Shown here: one piece after another, positions 16,207 through 24,544 of the stretch
How positions within the stretch are numbered: position 1 is the first letter of the stretch
How the letters are laid out: every line of letters starts with the position of its first letter
DNA from: Hominenteromicrobium mulieris
GTDB lineage: Bacteria; Bacillota; Clostridia; Oscillospirales; Acutalibacteraceae
Length of the DNA: 64,000 nucleotides
Assembly (NCBI RefSeq): GCF_020687165.1
Contig: NZ_JAJEQC010000002.1
Strand: one strand, 5' to 3'
The notes under the pieces: generated by a model
The model's input: the letters and a program-made list of their open reading frames with translations, nothing else
Databases searched by the model: none
Told to the model about the DNA's origin: nothing
Position numbers and translations under genes: made by a program

Positions 16207-17874
16207 ATGAGCGAGAGAAAAGAAGTCTATGTTTTAGGCCACCGCAATCCCGACACCGATTCCATTTGTTCGGCGATCGCCTACGCGGACGTTAAAAATA
16301 AAGAAAATGACGGAAATCACTATGTCGCCGCCCGCGCTGGGCAGATCAGCTCCGAGACAAGCTACGTCCTCCAGCGCTTCGGCATGCGCCAGCCGACCTA
16401 CGTCAACAATATCGGCACCCGCGTGCGCGATATGGAGATCCGCAAAATTCCCGGCATCAACGAGGGCATTTCCATGAAAAAAGCGTGGAGCATGATGGCA
16501 GAGATGAACGCCGTCACGCTGCCCATCGTCGATGCAAACAACGTGTTAGACGGCATCATCACCATCAACGACATTGCCACGTCCTACATGGAAAATCAGG
16601 ACAGCACCATGATTGCAAAAGCCAAAACGCCGTACTGCAACATTTTGGAAACGCTGGAAGCCAAAATGCTCGTCGGCGACCCCGATGCCGTTTTCGAGCA
16701 CGGCAACGTCGTCATTGCCGTCGCAAACCCGGACGTCATGGAAAACTACATCGAAAAGGACGACATGGTCATCACCGGCAACCGTTACGAATCGCAGCTT
16801 TCCGCCATTGAGTCCGGCGCGGGCTGTATCCTCGTCTGCCTCGGCGCAGAGGTCTCCCGCAGCATCCAGAAGCTCGCGCGCGACAATAACTGCGCCGTGC
16901 TCACTACGCCGCTTGATACGTACACCGTTGCGCACCGCATCAGCCAGTGCATGCCGGTTAAGGCGTTCATGCGTACGAAAGATCTCGTCACGTTCACCCC
17001 GAGCGATTACACCGATGCCATTAAAGATACCATGCAGAACACCCGCATTCGCGATTTCCCGGTTATCGATAAAAACGGCAAGTACGTCGGCATGATCTCT
17101 CGCCGTAACTTGCTTGGCATCCGCAAGCGCTCCGTCATCTTAGTCGATCACAATGAGCGCAGTCAGGCGGTCGAAAACATCGAAAACGCAGAAATTTTGG
17201 AAATCATCGATCACCACCGCATCGGCTCCCTCGAGACGATGGCGCCTGTGTATTTCCGCAACGAGCCCGTCGGCTGCACGGCGACCATCATCTATTCTAT
17301 TTATAAAGAAAAGGGCTTCGAGGTTCCGCCGCAGATCGCGGGTCTTCTGTGCAGCGCCATTTTGTCCGATACGCTCATGTTCCGTTCGCCTACCTGTACC
17401 ATGCTGGACCGCGCCGCAGCGGAAGCGCTCAGTGCCATTGCGGGCATCGATTGCCAGAGCTTCGGTATCGAAATGTTTACCGCAGGCAGCAACCTCAAGG
17501 ATAAGACTCCGGAAGAAATTTTCTATCAGGATTACAAGAAGTTCGAGTTCGGCGACGTCACGTTCGGTGTCGGCCAGATCAACAGCATGAGCGGCTCCGA
17601 GCTCGATGAGCTGGAGCGCCGCCTGCGCCCGTACCTCGAAAAGTCCTGCCGCGAGCACGGCCTTTCCATGATGTTCTTCATGCTGACGAATATCATCGAG
17701 GAGTCCACGCGCCTCATGTGCTACGGCGAGTCCGCCGATATGCTCGTTGAAGATGCCTTCGGCCGTGCGCCGAAAGCGGGCACCATCTGGCTTAAAGGTG
17801 TTGTCTCTCGCAAAAAGCAGCTCATCCCTGCCTTCATCGATGCCATCAGCAAAGAAGCCGGCGGCGGTGTGTGA
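16207..17874 (+). CDS. ppaC: CBS/DRTGG-containing manganese-dependent inorganic pyrophosphatase
   Basis: It hydrolyses pyrophosphate to phosphate in the cytoplasm. This 555-residue family II (DHH) enzyme has the N-terminal metal motif GHRNPDTDS near residues 8-16, a CBS motif (MNAVTLPIVDANNVLDGIITIND) near 100, a DRTGG-like segment near 140-240, a second CBS near 255-310, the DHH motif IIDHHRIGS near 335, and the C-terminal DHHA2 domain with Ser-Arg-Lys-Lys near 540. The regulatory insert normally binds adenine nucleotides. The ATG at 16207 begins MSERKEVYV; the frame upstream lacks family similarity. Confidence 0.93.
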   Translation: MSERKEVYVLGHRNPDTDSICSAIAYADVKNKENDGNHYVAARAGQISSETSYVLQRFGMRQPTYVNNIGTRVRDMEIRKIPGINEGISMKKAWSMMAEMNAVTLPIVDANNVLDGIITINDIATSYMENQDSTMIAKAKTPYCNILETLEAKMLVGDPDAVFEHGNVVIAVANPDVMENYIEKDDMVITGNRYESQLSAIESGAGCILVCLGAEVSRSIQKLARDNNCAVLTTPLDTYTVAHRISQCMPVKAFMRTKDLVTFTPSDYTDAIKDTMQNTRIRDFPVIDKNGKYVGMISRRNLLGIRKRSVILVDHNERSQAVENIENAEILEIIDHHRIGSLETMAPVYFRNEPVGCTATIIYSIYKEKGFEVPPQIAGLLCSAILSDTLMFRSPTCTMLDRAAAEALSAIAGIDCQSFGIEMFTAGSNLKDKTPEEIFYQDYKKFEFGDVTFGVGQINSMSGSELDELERRLRPYLEKSCREHGLSMMFFMLTNIIEESTRLMCYGESADMLVEDAFGRAPKAGTIWLKGVVSRKKQLIPAFIDAISKEAGGGV

Positions 17875-17979
17875 TTTTCCTCGCGTGCCCTCTCCGATTT
17901 CGGCTATATGGCCGATTGGACCATCCTGCGGCACGATCAACTGCGTTTCGATATCATGAGCGGCAAAATAAACGAATAA
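17875..17979 (+). pseudogene. Open in-frame fragment after the pyrophosphatase, possible gene remnant
   Basis: After the pyrophosphatase stop, 34 sense codons continue in the same frame to TAA at 17977-17979. The translation contains GYMADWTILRHDQLRFDIM, which reads like the C-terminus of a folded protein, but no start codon with a ribosome binding site precedes it. I do not recognise the family. It could be the remnant of a deleted gene. Confidence 0.35.
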
Positions 17980-17991
17980 TTTGTGAGGAAA

Positions 17992-18020
17992 GGGTCGGCC
18001 CAAAGCGGTCGGCCCTTTTT
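17992..18020 (+). terminator. Intrinsic terminator after the pyrophosphatase
   Basis: GGGTCGGCC (17992-18000) pairs with GGTCGGCCC (18007-18015) through seven Watson-Crick and two wobble pairs, followed by five T. Confidence 0.82.
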
Positions 18021-18078
18021 GCATACAGAAAATTGCGAAAAATAAAAAATAGGACTGGATTTTTTTGAAAGACTGTGT

Positions 18079-18084
18079 TATAAT
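18079..18084 (+). promoter_or_regulatory. -10 box of the tRNA-Ala gene
   Basis: TATAAT lies 22 bases before the mature tRNA. The -35 region 17 bases upstream (TGGATT, 18056-18061) is poor. Confidence 0.55.
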
Positions 18085-18105
18085 GTTTGCTGTTGAACAG
18101 AATAT

Positions 18106-18181
18106 GGGCCCGTAGCTCAGCTGGGAGAGCGCTGCGTTCGCAACGCAGAGGTCAAGGGTTCGAATCCCTCCGGGTCCACCA
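18106..18181 (+). tRNA. tRNA-Ala (anticodon CGC)
   Basis: The 76-base cloverleaf is complete. The acceptor stem is GGGCCCG with CGGGTCC, including the G3-U70 wobble that marks alanine tRNAs. The D arm is GCTC...GAGC, the anticodon stem CTGCG/CGCAG encloses loop TTCGCAA with anticodon CGC, and the T loop is TTCGAAT. The encoded CCA is present. It reads GCG codons. Confidence 0.97.
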
Positions 18182-18182
18182 T

Positions 18183-18222
18183 AAGTCCACCGTAATTTTA
18201 ATAGAATTACGGTGGACTTTTT
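18183..18222 (+). terminator. Terminator of tRNA-Ala
   Basis: AAGTCCACCGTAATT (18183-18197) and AATTACGGTGGACTT (18205-18219) are a perfect 15-bp inverted repeat with a 7-base loop and a five-T tail. Its left arm repeats the tRNA 3' end sequence GTCCACC. Confidence 0.88.
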
Positions 18223-18277
18223 CTGTGCCCGAAAACCGCTTGAAATTAGGCTTTTCGGCTGTTCAGGCGCATAAGCG

Positions 18278-18312
18278 AACCCCGCTGCAGGCAATTCTGC
18301 GGCGGGGTTTTG
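18278..18312. terminator. Additional terminator-like hairpin
   Basis: AACCCCGC (18278-18285) pairs with GCGGGGTT (18302-18309); T or A tails on both sides are short. It may back up the tRNA terminator or stop transcription from the GH13 side. Confidence 0.55.
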
Positions 18313-18350
18313 TGCGTTTTATGTGGATTGAGGCTTCATGTACCGTCATG

Positions 18351-18430
18351 ATCGTTAAACGGCTGAGGTAATCGTTAAATCACAGAGGCATTCGTTAAAT
18401 TACAGGGATAATCGTTGAATTTAGAAGAGA
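18351..18430. repeat. Four 20-bp tandem repeats
   Basis: Four units of exactly 20 bases start at 18351, 18371, 18391 and 18411, with consensus ATCGTTAAATYACAGAGGYA. Units 1-3 share CGTTAAA; the fourth is the most diverged. The region 18313-18550 holds no recognisable gene. A 20-base unit is not a multiple of three, so the array is unlikely to be coding. Confidence 0.75.
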
Positions 18431-18550
18431 ATTAAAAAAATCAAAACACGCACAATCTCTGTTTGCATAGTTTCATTTTTGGGAGAAAAACAGCATAACA
18501 GGTTGTGTTCGCATGGATTTTTAACCCGTGATTGTCATGCTGCACCGCCG

Positions 18551-20200
18551 TTATACGCGGAAAATCACCGATTCATACGGGCGCAGATTGGGGCCGGTGT
18601 AGCCGCCCTCGCGGTCGTAGGAGGAGAGCAGCACTTCGCCGTTCTGCGGAACGAGCGCGGCGGGGATTTTCGATGGTTCGGCGGAGAAATTGTGGAAAGA
18701 AAGCAGAGTTTCGCCGTTATAGCTGCGCTTTAGGGCGAACAGCGTATCGGAGCCGGTTTCCGGAATTTCGAGGTCGCCGCGTGAGAGCGCGGGACTGCTT
18801 TTGCGCAGTGCGATGAGCGCTTTGTAGCAGCTGAAAATGGAGTGCGGGTCGTTTTTCTGGTTTTCCGCGTTGATCTTTGTGTAGTTCGGATTGATGCCGA
18901 GCCACGGCTTGCCTGTTGTGAAGCCGGCGTTTTCGGTTGCGTTCCACTGCATCGGCGTGCGGGCGTTGTCGCGGGAGATCATCTGCGCCTCTTTTAAGGC
19001 CACGTCCGGCGTGTCGCCCGCCAAAATGTGCTGGTGGTAGGTGTTTTTTGCATCGGGGTCGTTGTAATCTTCAATGTACGGGAAGCGCATGTTCGTCATG
19101 CCAATCTCTTCACCCTGATACACGAACGGCGTGCCGGGCAGGGAGTGCAGCAGCATCGCGAGCATTTTGGCGGAAACCTCCCAGTATTCCTTGTCGTTGC
19201 CATAGAGCGAGACCTGGCGGGGCTTATCGTGGTTGCTGAAAAACCGCGCCCACCAGCCGTTTTCCTTTAAGGCGTCGTAGTCGTTTTGAATATCCTGCTT
19301 CATTTTTTTCGGCGACCACGTGTTGATCTCGACGATCGGCGCGACGAACGGGATGGCCATATCGAACTCCTCGCGGTCGGTGTTGACGTAGCGGGCGAGC
19401 TCCTCGGCGTCTTTCGACGCCACTTCGCCCACGGTCATGACGTTATATGGCGAGAACACGCGGCGGTTCATGTCGCGGATATAGGCGTGCGTGCCGGGGC
19501 GACCGTTGATGAGACTCGAACTGAACGAATAGCCGTCCGGCTGCGGCGGCTCTGCGGAATCCGGGAAATCCTGCGGCTTATCAAGGTAGCTGATGGCGTC
19601 CACTCTAAAGCCGTCCACGCCTTTTTTCACCCACCATTCCATCATGGAGAAGATTTCTTCACGCAGCGCGGGGTTTGCCCAGTTAAGGTCGGGCTGCTTT
19701 TTGGAGAACAGATGGTAGTAATACTGCCCGCGCTCCGGTACAAATTCCCACGCGCTGCCGCCGAAAACGGAGGCCCAGTTGTTCGGCTCCTTGCCGTTTT
19801 TCGGGTCGCGCCAAATGTAGTAGTCGCTTTTTGGGTTATCGCGCGAGGTTTTGGATTCGAGGAACCACGGATGCTCGTCGGAGGAATGGTTCACGACGAG
19901 GTCCATAATGACCTTGATGCCGCGCTTGTGGCACTCTGCACACAGCGCGTCCCAATCTTCCATGGTGCCGAACTCGTCCATGATCTCCCGGTACCCGGAG
20001 ATGTCGTAGCCGTTGTCGTCATTCGGCGAGCGGAACACGGGCGAGAGCCACAGCGCGTTGATGCCGAGCGCCGAAAGGTGGTCAAGGCGGCTTAAAATGC
20101 CGGGAATATCGCCGATACCGTCTCCGTTAGAATCCTGAAAGCTGCGCGGGTAGACCTGATACACGATAAGATCCTTCACCCAATCTTTTTTCTGTTCCAT
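18551..20200 (-). CDS. GH13 alpha-glucosidase (oligo-1,6-glucosidase type)
   Basis: A 549-residue cytoplasmic glycoside hydrolase with the alpha-amylase barrel. The catalytic residues are visible: nucleophile Asp201 in GFRVDAI, acid/base Glu259 in VGEVAS and the transition-state Asp325 in FSNHDKPR. The Val after GFR and the opening (IVYQVYPRSFQDSNGDGIGD) match the oligo-1,6-glucosidase/sucrose isomerase group, so alpha-1,6-linked isomaltooligosaccharides or related alpha-glucosides are likely substrates. No signal peptide is seen. AGGAGG lies before the ATG. It is divergent from an ABC importer that may supply its substrate. Confidence 0.92.
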   Translation of the reverse strand: MEQKKDWVKDLIVYQVYPRSFQDSNGDGIGDIPGILSRLDHLSALGINALWLSPVFRSPNDDNGYDISGYREIMDEFGTMEDWDALCAECHKRGIKVIMDLVVNHSSDEHPWFLESKTSRDNPKSDYYIWRDPKNGKEPNNWASVFGGSAWEFVPERGQYYYHLFSKKQPDLNWANPALREEIFSMMEWWVKKGVDGFRVDAISYLDKPQDFPDSAEPPQPDGYSFSSSLINGRPGTHAYIRDMNRRVFSPYNVMTVGEVASKDAEELARYVNTDREEFDMAIPFVAPIVEINTWSPKKMKQDIQNDYDALKENGWWARFFSNHDKPRQVSLYGNDKEYWEVSAKMLAMLLHSLPGTPFVYQGEEIGMTNMRFPYIEDYNDPDAKNTYHQHILAGDTPDVALKEAQMISRDNARTPMQWNATENAGFTTGKPWLGINPNYTKINAENQKNDPHSIFSCYKALIALRKSSPALSRGDLEIPETGSDTLFALKRSYNGETLLSFHNFSAEPSKIPAALVPQNGEVLLSSYDREGGYTGPNLRPYESVIFRV

Positions 20201-20269
20201 ACAACTTTACCTCCTGTGCAATATCCATGTATATTGCGCAAAGCGGCCTTTCGGCCAAGTGTTTTTACC

Positions 20270-20275
20270 ATTATA
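20270..20275 (-). promoter_or_regulatory. -10 box of the GH13 gene promoter
   Basis: On the minus strand TATAAT lies about 70 bases before the start; the -35 17 bases upstream (TTTCAA) is weak. A GGCC-TTTC-GGCC hairpin lies in the leader. Confidence 0.55.
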
Positions 20276-20280
20276 ACACA

Positions 20281-20916
20281 GTTTACAAGAATTTGAAAAG
20301 TATTTGAGAAAAATAGTGAAATTGTGCTTTAAAGTATAAAGGGGAAAGCTGGGCGCTTAGCTTCCAAACATGCGTTAAGTTTTCTATACTGCGGTGCTCG
20401 TTTGCCGGGGTGAATGCAGAGAAGCCGGTGGTAAAAATGCCGAAACGGTTTCAGTCGCCGAAATGTACACTTATAAGAATATAGGTGTATAGAATGGAGA
20501 CCTATAAAACAGAGTGTAAACCACAGGACAAAGGATATAGGGTGAAAAGAACGGTGTGCCGGGTGCGGCAGCCGTTTTTTAAACCTTTTTTCGGGTGTTG
20601 TAGGGCAGTATAGACAACATCGGTTTAAAATAAATAGAAACAGTAAACATAATATTGATAAAATTAGAATGAATAGCGGATGAAAACGAAATGCTTGTAA
20701 TTGAAACTATTGAAAATGCCCATAAATCGCAGGCTTATGCGCCTTAAAGTATCAAAGTGTACAAAAGCATATAAGCACATTAAAATTACATAATTTTAAA
20801 ATGGGAAACCGATTTCACATTGCTCCCCAAAATGCACTTTTTGTTGTGTATGGCATTATAAAAGTAGCATTATTAAAAATATTTGGAGAAAATACTGAAA
20901 AGTTTTTGAAAACTTA
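20281..20916. other. AT-rich intergenic region with a dyad and a terminator-like hairpin
   Basis: No coding frame is convincing. A dyad of two 10-base arms (20466-20475 and 20480-20489, 9 of 10 matched) surrounds AGAA. Further on, AACGG (20550-20554) and CCGTT (20572-20576) close a hairpin followed by six T, which looks like a plus-strand terminator. A short untranslated transcript between these elements is possible but unproven. Confidence 0.4.
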
Positions 20917-20945
20917 TTGACAAATCGTGAACACGGCGCTATTCT
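20917..20945 (+). promoter_or_regulatory. Sigma-A promoter of the ABC importer operon
   Basis: Consensus TTGACA (20917-20922) and TATTCT (20940-20945) have a 17-base spacer. It implies a leader of about 400 bases. Confidence 0.75.
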
Positions 20946-21019
20946 ATGTACATAAAAAAGCGAGAACGGAATTAAAATTTGGTTGTTTTTCACTTAGCTC
21001 TACAGTTTAAAGCTATTTA

Positions 21020-21326
21020 TTAGCGTTGGTCTTCGGCTATGGAGCAATAGACCGATGCTATCGCAGAGCTTGAATGTTCTGAGTACCGCCGCTTTCAGCG
21101 GAATGCACACATCGCCGTACCGGATGCTAAAAAGGCGAGCGTGTGGGGGAAAGGTACATCAGTGAACGGACAAGCGCTGTAAGATAAATAGGGGGTCATG
21201 AATTTTGCAAAGCAAAGTTCATGGCGGGATTCCTACAAATTTTGCGATTTGCAGGAATTCAAAACACCGGGGATCACAAAGTGGGGTATGCTTTGTGACC
21301 TCAACACATTATGAACCGCAGGTTCA
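21020..21326 (+). promoter_or_regulatory. Structured 5' leader of the ABC importer operon
   Basis: After an 11-bp stem near 21021-21060 (AGCGTTGGTCT with AGACCGATGCT), four hairpins follow closely: 21197-21223 (12 pairs, one wobble, loop AAA), 21229-21258 (11 of 12 pairs), 21271-21300 (at least 8 pairs) and 21312-21326 (TGAACC-GCA-GGTTCA). None has a U-run. The last ends 10 bases before the ribosome binding site. I match no known riboswitch consensus. Confidence 0.6.
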
Positions 21327-21349
21327 CAAAACAAGAGAGGTATTGTATT

Positions 21350-23365
21350 ATGAAGAAAAAGACCTTAGCTGTTCTTCTGTCGGCGGCCATGCTCGTCACC
21401 GGCATCCTGAGCGGCTGCGGTGGCGGCGGCAGCACAAGCAGTGCAGCATCCTCCGGCTCCACCGACAGCACCAGCAGCGCCGCGGGTGAGTCTTCTGCTT
21501 CCGAATCTACCGGCTCCGGCACGAATGCCGCCGCAGGTCAGGTTACGGCGGTTGGCACGAACCGTGACGAAACTCTGATCGTTGAGACTGCGTCTCCGAC
21601 CGACACTCCGGGCCAGTTCAACAGCTACATGTCCGGTACGAACATGAACTTCGGTATTCATCAGCTGATGAGCGCACACCTTTGGGAAATGGACACCGTT
21701 TCCGGTGAGCAGTTCCCTGAAATTGCAGCCGATATGGGCACCCCGAACGAAGACTTTACCGAATGGACCGTTAAGATCCGCGAAGGCATCAAGTGGTCCG
21801 ACGGTGAAGACCTGAACGCTGACGACGTTGTCTTCACGTTCAACATGATCAAAGAAAACGACAAGATCGGTGCTTCCGCAGCGACCAACCTCTACATCGA
21901 TAAGGTTGAGAAGGTTGACGATTACACCGTTAAGTTCACGATGAAGGAATCCTTCCCGCGCTTTACACAGCGTTACGGCATCACCGTATGGGGCACCGAT
22001 TACCGCATCGTTCCTGAGCACATTTACTCCCAGCAGGCTGATGTTACGACCTTTAAGGACGAGCAGCCGGTTGTAGCAGGCCCGTACACCGTAGAAGACT
22101 ATGACCCCAACGGCGACTGGATCCTCTACAAGCTCCGTGACGACTGGAAAGAAAGTACGCTTGGCGTTGTAGGCACAGAGCACTACAACTACAGCGAAGA
22201 TCAGGTTCCGGCAGAATATGTTTGGTTCCGTTATCTTGGCGACTCCTCCTCCAGACAGATGCAGATGGTCAGCAACGAAGTTGATATCCTCTGCGAAGTT
22301 ACGATGGAAGAGCTGCAGGCAATGCAGAGCTCTAACGACAAGATCAACGCATGGTACAACGAGTTCCCGTATGCAACCATGGACGACCCGGGCGCAAAGG
22401 GCCTGGTGTTCTCTCAGGGTCAGGGCGCTCCGTACGACAACCCTGACTTCCGCTGGGCTATCGTTCTGGCACTGGATATCGACCAGATCTCCATGAACAT
22501 CTTCTCCGGCGCAGGCCGTGCGGCTCCGATTCCGCTGCTCAACAACACCCAGTATCTCCAGGATACATACACCATCCCGATGCAGGAATGGCTTGAGAAC
22601 TTTGAGCTTGACCTTGGCGATGGCACCACCATTAAGCCGTACGACACCGGCTATGCAAAGCGCATGGCGGAGAAGACCGGCGTAACCGGCACCGACGAAG
22701 AGCTCATCGATATGTTCGGCGCAGGCTGGTGGAAGCACGATCCGGAAGCAGCTGAAAAGCTCCTCATCAAAGCCGGCTTTGAGAAGAAGGACGACGGCTG
22801 GTACTTCAATGGTTCCAAGTTCACAACTGAAATCAGCTACCTTGCTGATACAGAAGCTCAGTCCGCTCGCGGCGCTCAGGCTGCTTACAACCAGCTGCAG
22901 GCGTTCGGCCTCGATTGCACCATTACTTCCAAGAGTACTGCTACTTGGGACGTTGACGGTGGTCAGGGCAACTACCAGATCGGCACTTACTGGCCGTCCG
23001 CTGGTATTCTGAAGGACTTCTACTCCGCTATCAGCGGTTGGGACAGCCGTCTGATGAAGCCGCTCGGCGAGACCGGTTCCGGTCAGGGCGCACGTTGGAA
23101 GAATGAGAAGGTTGACGAGATCCTTACCGAACTCGCAGGCGTTGATCCGACCAGCGACAAATCCTATGAGCTGCATCAGGAATTCCTGAAGGAAGCTGTT
23201 AAGGAAATGCCGGCAATCAACTTCATGAACGGCACAAAGTTCGTTCCGACCAACAGCACATATTGGGAAGGCTACCCGAACGCCGAGAACGCATATGACG
23301 GTCCGTGGTGGTGGTGGAGCCGCTTCAAGTATGACCTGCCGTTCATTCAGCCGGTTCAGGGCTAA
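21350..23365 (+). CDS. ABC transporter substrate-binding lipoprotein, family 5
   Basis: A 671-residue extracytoplasmic binding protein of the OppA/DppA family. The N-terminus is a lipoprotein signal with the lipobox LSGC near residues 20-23, followed by a Gly/Ser-rich linker. WTVKIREGIKWSDGEDLNADDVVFTFN is the family signature. The Trp-rich end (GPWWWWSRF) and long length resemble family members from anaerobes that bind oligosaccharides instead of peptides. The ATG at 21350 has AGAGAGG 9 bases upstream. Codon choice suggests high expression. Ligand identity remains open. Confidence 0.88.
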   Translation: MKKKTLAVLLSAAMLVTGILSGCGGGGSTSSAASSGSTDSTSSAAGESSASESTGSGTNAAAGQVTAVGTNRDETLIVETASPTDTPGQFNSYMSGTNMNFGIHQLMSAHLWEMDTVSGEQFPEIAADMGTPNEDFTEWTVKIREGIKWSDGEDLNADDVVFTFNMIKENDKIGASAATNLYIDKVEKVDDYTVKFTMKESFPRFTQRYGITVWGTDYRIVPEHIYSQQADVTTFKDEQPVVAGPYTVEDYDPNGDWILYKLRDDWKESTLGVVGTEHYNYSEDQVPAEYVWFRYLGDSSSRQMQMVSNEVDILCEVTMEELQAMQSSNDKINAWYNEFPYATMDDPGAKGLVFSQGQGAPYDNPDFRWAIVLALDIDQISMNIFSGAGRAAPIPLLNNTQYLQDTYTIPMQEWLENFELDLGDGTTIKPYDTGYAKRMAEKTGVTGTDEELIDMFGAGWWKHDPEAAEKLLIKAGFEKKDDGWYFNGSKFTTEISYLADTEAQSARGAQAAYNQLQAFGLDCTITSKSTATWDVDGGQGNYQIGTYWPSAGILKDFYSAISGWDSRLMKPLGETGSGQGARWKNEKVDEILTELAGVDPTSDKSYELHQEFLKEAVKEMPAINFMNGTKFVPTNSTYWEGYPNAENAYDGPWWWWSRFKYDLPFIQPVQG

Positions 23366-23420
23366 TTTGATAGCTTGAATACTTGGAGAGAATCCAATAG
23401 CACTAATCTGAAATGATCTG

Positions 23421-23472
23421 AAGAGGATGAGGGCGTGTGCCGAATACCCATGACCACGTCCGTCATCCTCTT
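23421..23472 (+). other. Intra-operon hairpin after the binding protein gene
   Basis: AAGAGGATGA (23421-23430) pairs with TCATCCTCTT (23463-23472), with further pairs inside, and a weak T-rich tail. Such hairpins between binding protein and permease genes often stabilise the upstream message and reduce read-through. Confidence 0.7.
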
Positions 23473-23528
23473 TCTCATTTCCCAAAATATCCTGTTGTAA
23501 TTTGTCTATAAGATAAGGAAGTGTGGCT

Positions 23529-24527
23529 GTGAAATTCAAAACATTCTTTTTACAGCGTATCCTTGCGTGGGCGTTGACGATCTTGATCGGCGTTACGTTC
23601 ATCTTCTTCATCCCGCGTATGTTCCCTTCCGATCCTGTTGAGAACATGATCGCCCAGATGCAATCCCGTTCCGGCAACATGGATCCGGCAGAAATGGAAG
23701 CGCTACGTCAACAACTTAGAATTCAATTCGGTCTCGATGGTACTCTTCTTGAGCAGTATGGCTACTTCCTGCTGCATGGCCTTTTGCAGTTTGACTTTGG
23801 CCCGTCTTTGATGAGCTATCCGGAGCCGGTTACCTCTATTATCGGTCGTAACCTGCCGTACACCCTCGGTTTGTCCCTGACCACCACGCTGCTTGCATGG
23901 ATCATCGGCAACTTTATCGGTTTGCTTGCAGGTTTCCGCAAGAACAAGACATCCTCTAAAATTCTCGAAGGCATCGCGATCTGCATTTACCCGATCCCGT
24001 ACTTCCTTGTCGCTCTTGTTCTGCAGATTGTCTTCGCGTTCGTCCTCGGCTGGTTCCCAATCCAGACAACGCTGCTTACCCGCGGCACGTTTGCACAGTG
24101 GCTCGGTTCGCTTCTGAAAGCGTCTGTTCTGCCGGGTATCTCCATGCTTCTGCTCGGCACAGGCTGGTGGATTATCTCTATGAAGTCCCTTGCCGGCACG
24201 ACTGCAGAAGAAGACTTCGTTTTATATGCACGTTACCGCGGCATTTCCGAAGCGAAGATCGGTGCAAGCTACGTTTTCCGTAACTCCATCCTGACCCAGA
24301 TTACGGCTTTGGCCATGAGCCTTGGCGGCGTCTTCGGCGGTTCCATCATGACAGAAATCATCTTCGGTTACCCGGGTGTCGGTACGCTGATCCAAAATGC
24401 GATTTTGCAGTCCGATTACAACATGATCCTCGGATGTATCACGATTTCCATCGTGGCGATTTCCACGGCGACGTTGGTTGTTGACCTTATATATCCGTTC
24501 ATCGACCCGAGAATTCGTTACGGTTGA
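23529..24527 (+). CDS. ABC transporter permease, OppB/DppB type
   Basis: A 332-residue inner membrane permease with about six transmembrane segments, beginning with LAWALTILIGVTFIFFIP. The EAA loop that contacts the ATPase is seen in DFVLYARYRGISEAKIGASY near 235. The start is placed at GTG 23529, because AAGGAAG is 7 bases upstream; the earlier in-frame GTG at 23523 is too close to it. It is the second gene of the importer operon. Confidence 0.9.
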   Translation: MKFKTFFLQRILAWALTILIGVTFIFFIPRMFPSDPVENMIAQMQSRSGNMDPAEMEALRQQLRIQFGLDGTLLEQYGYFLLHGLLQFDFGPSLMSYPEPVTSIIGRNLPYTLGLSLTTTLLAWIIGNFIGLLAGFRKNKTSSKILEGIAICIYPIPYFLVALVLQIVFAFVLGWFPIQTTLLTRGTFAQWLGSLLKASVLPGISMLLLGTGWWIISMKSLAGTTAEEDFVLYARYRGISEAKIGASYVFRNSILTQITALAMSLGGVFGGSIMTEIIFGYPGVGTLIQNAILQSDYNMILGCITISIVAISTATLVVDLIYPFIDPRIRYG

Positions 24528-24544
24528 TAAGGAGGGAAGTTGTA

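Noticed and set aside
17140..18294. Long minus-strand frame including a GGIRTLDLCVANAALSQL-type sequence
   Set aside because: This segment is antisense to the tRNA-Ala gene and is a well-known false protein in databases; the rest is antisense to the pyrophosphatase.
20680..20694. CcpA (cre) site near the importer promoter
   Set aside because: ATGAAAACGAAATGC differs from the consensus at the conserved C near the 3' end and lacks symmetry.
21365..23680. 771-codon minus-strand open frame
   Set aside because: It is antisense to the binding protein gene, has no domain pattern, and arises from codon bias. The plus frame has a lipobox and family signature.
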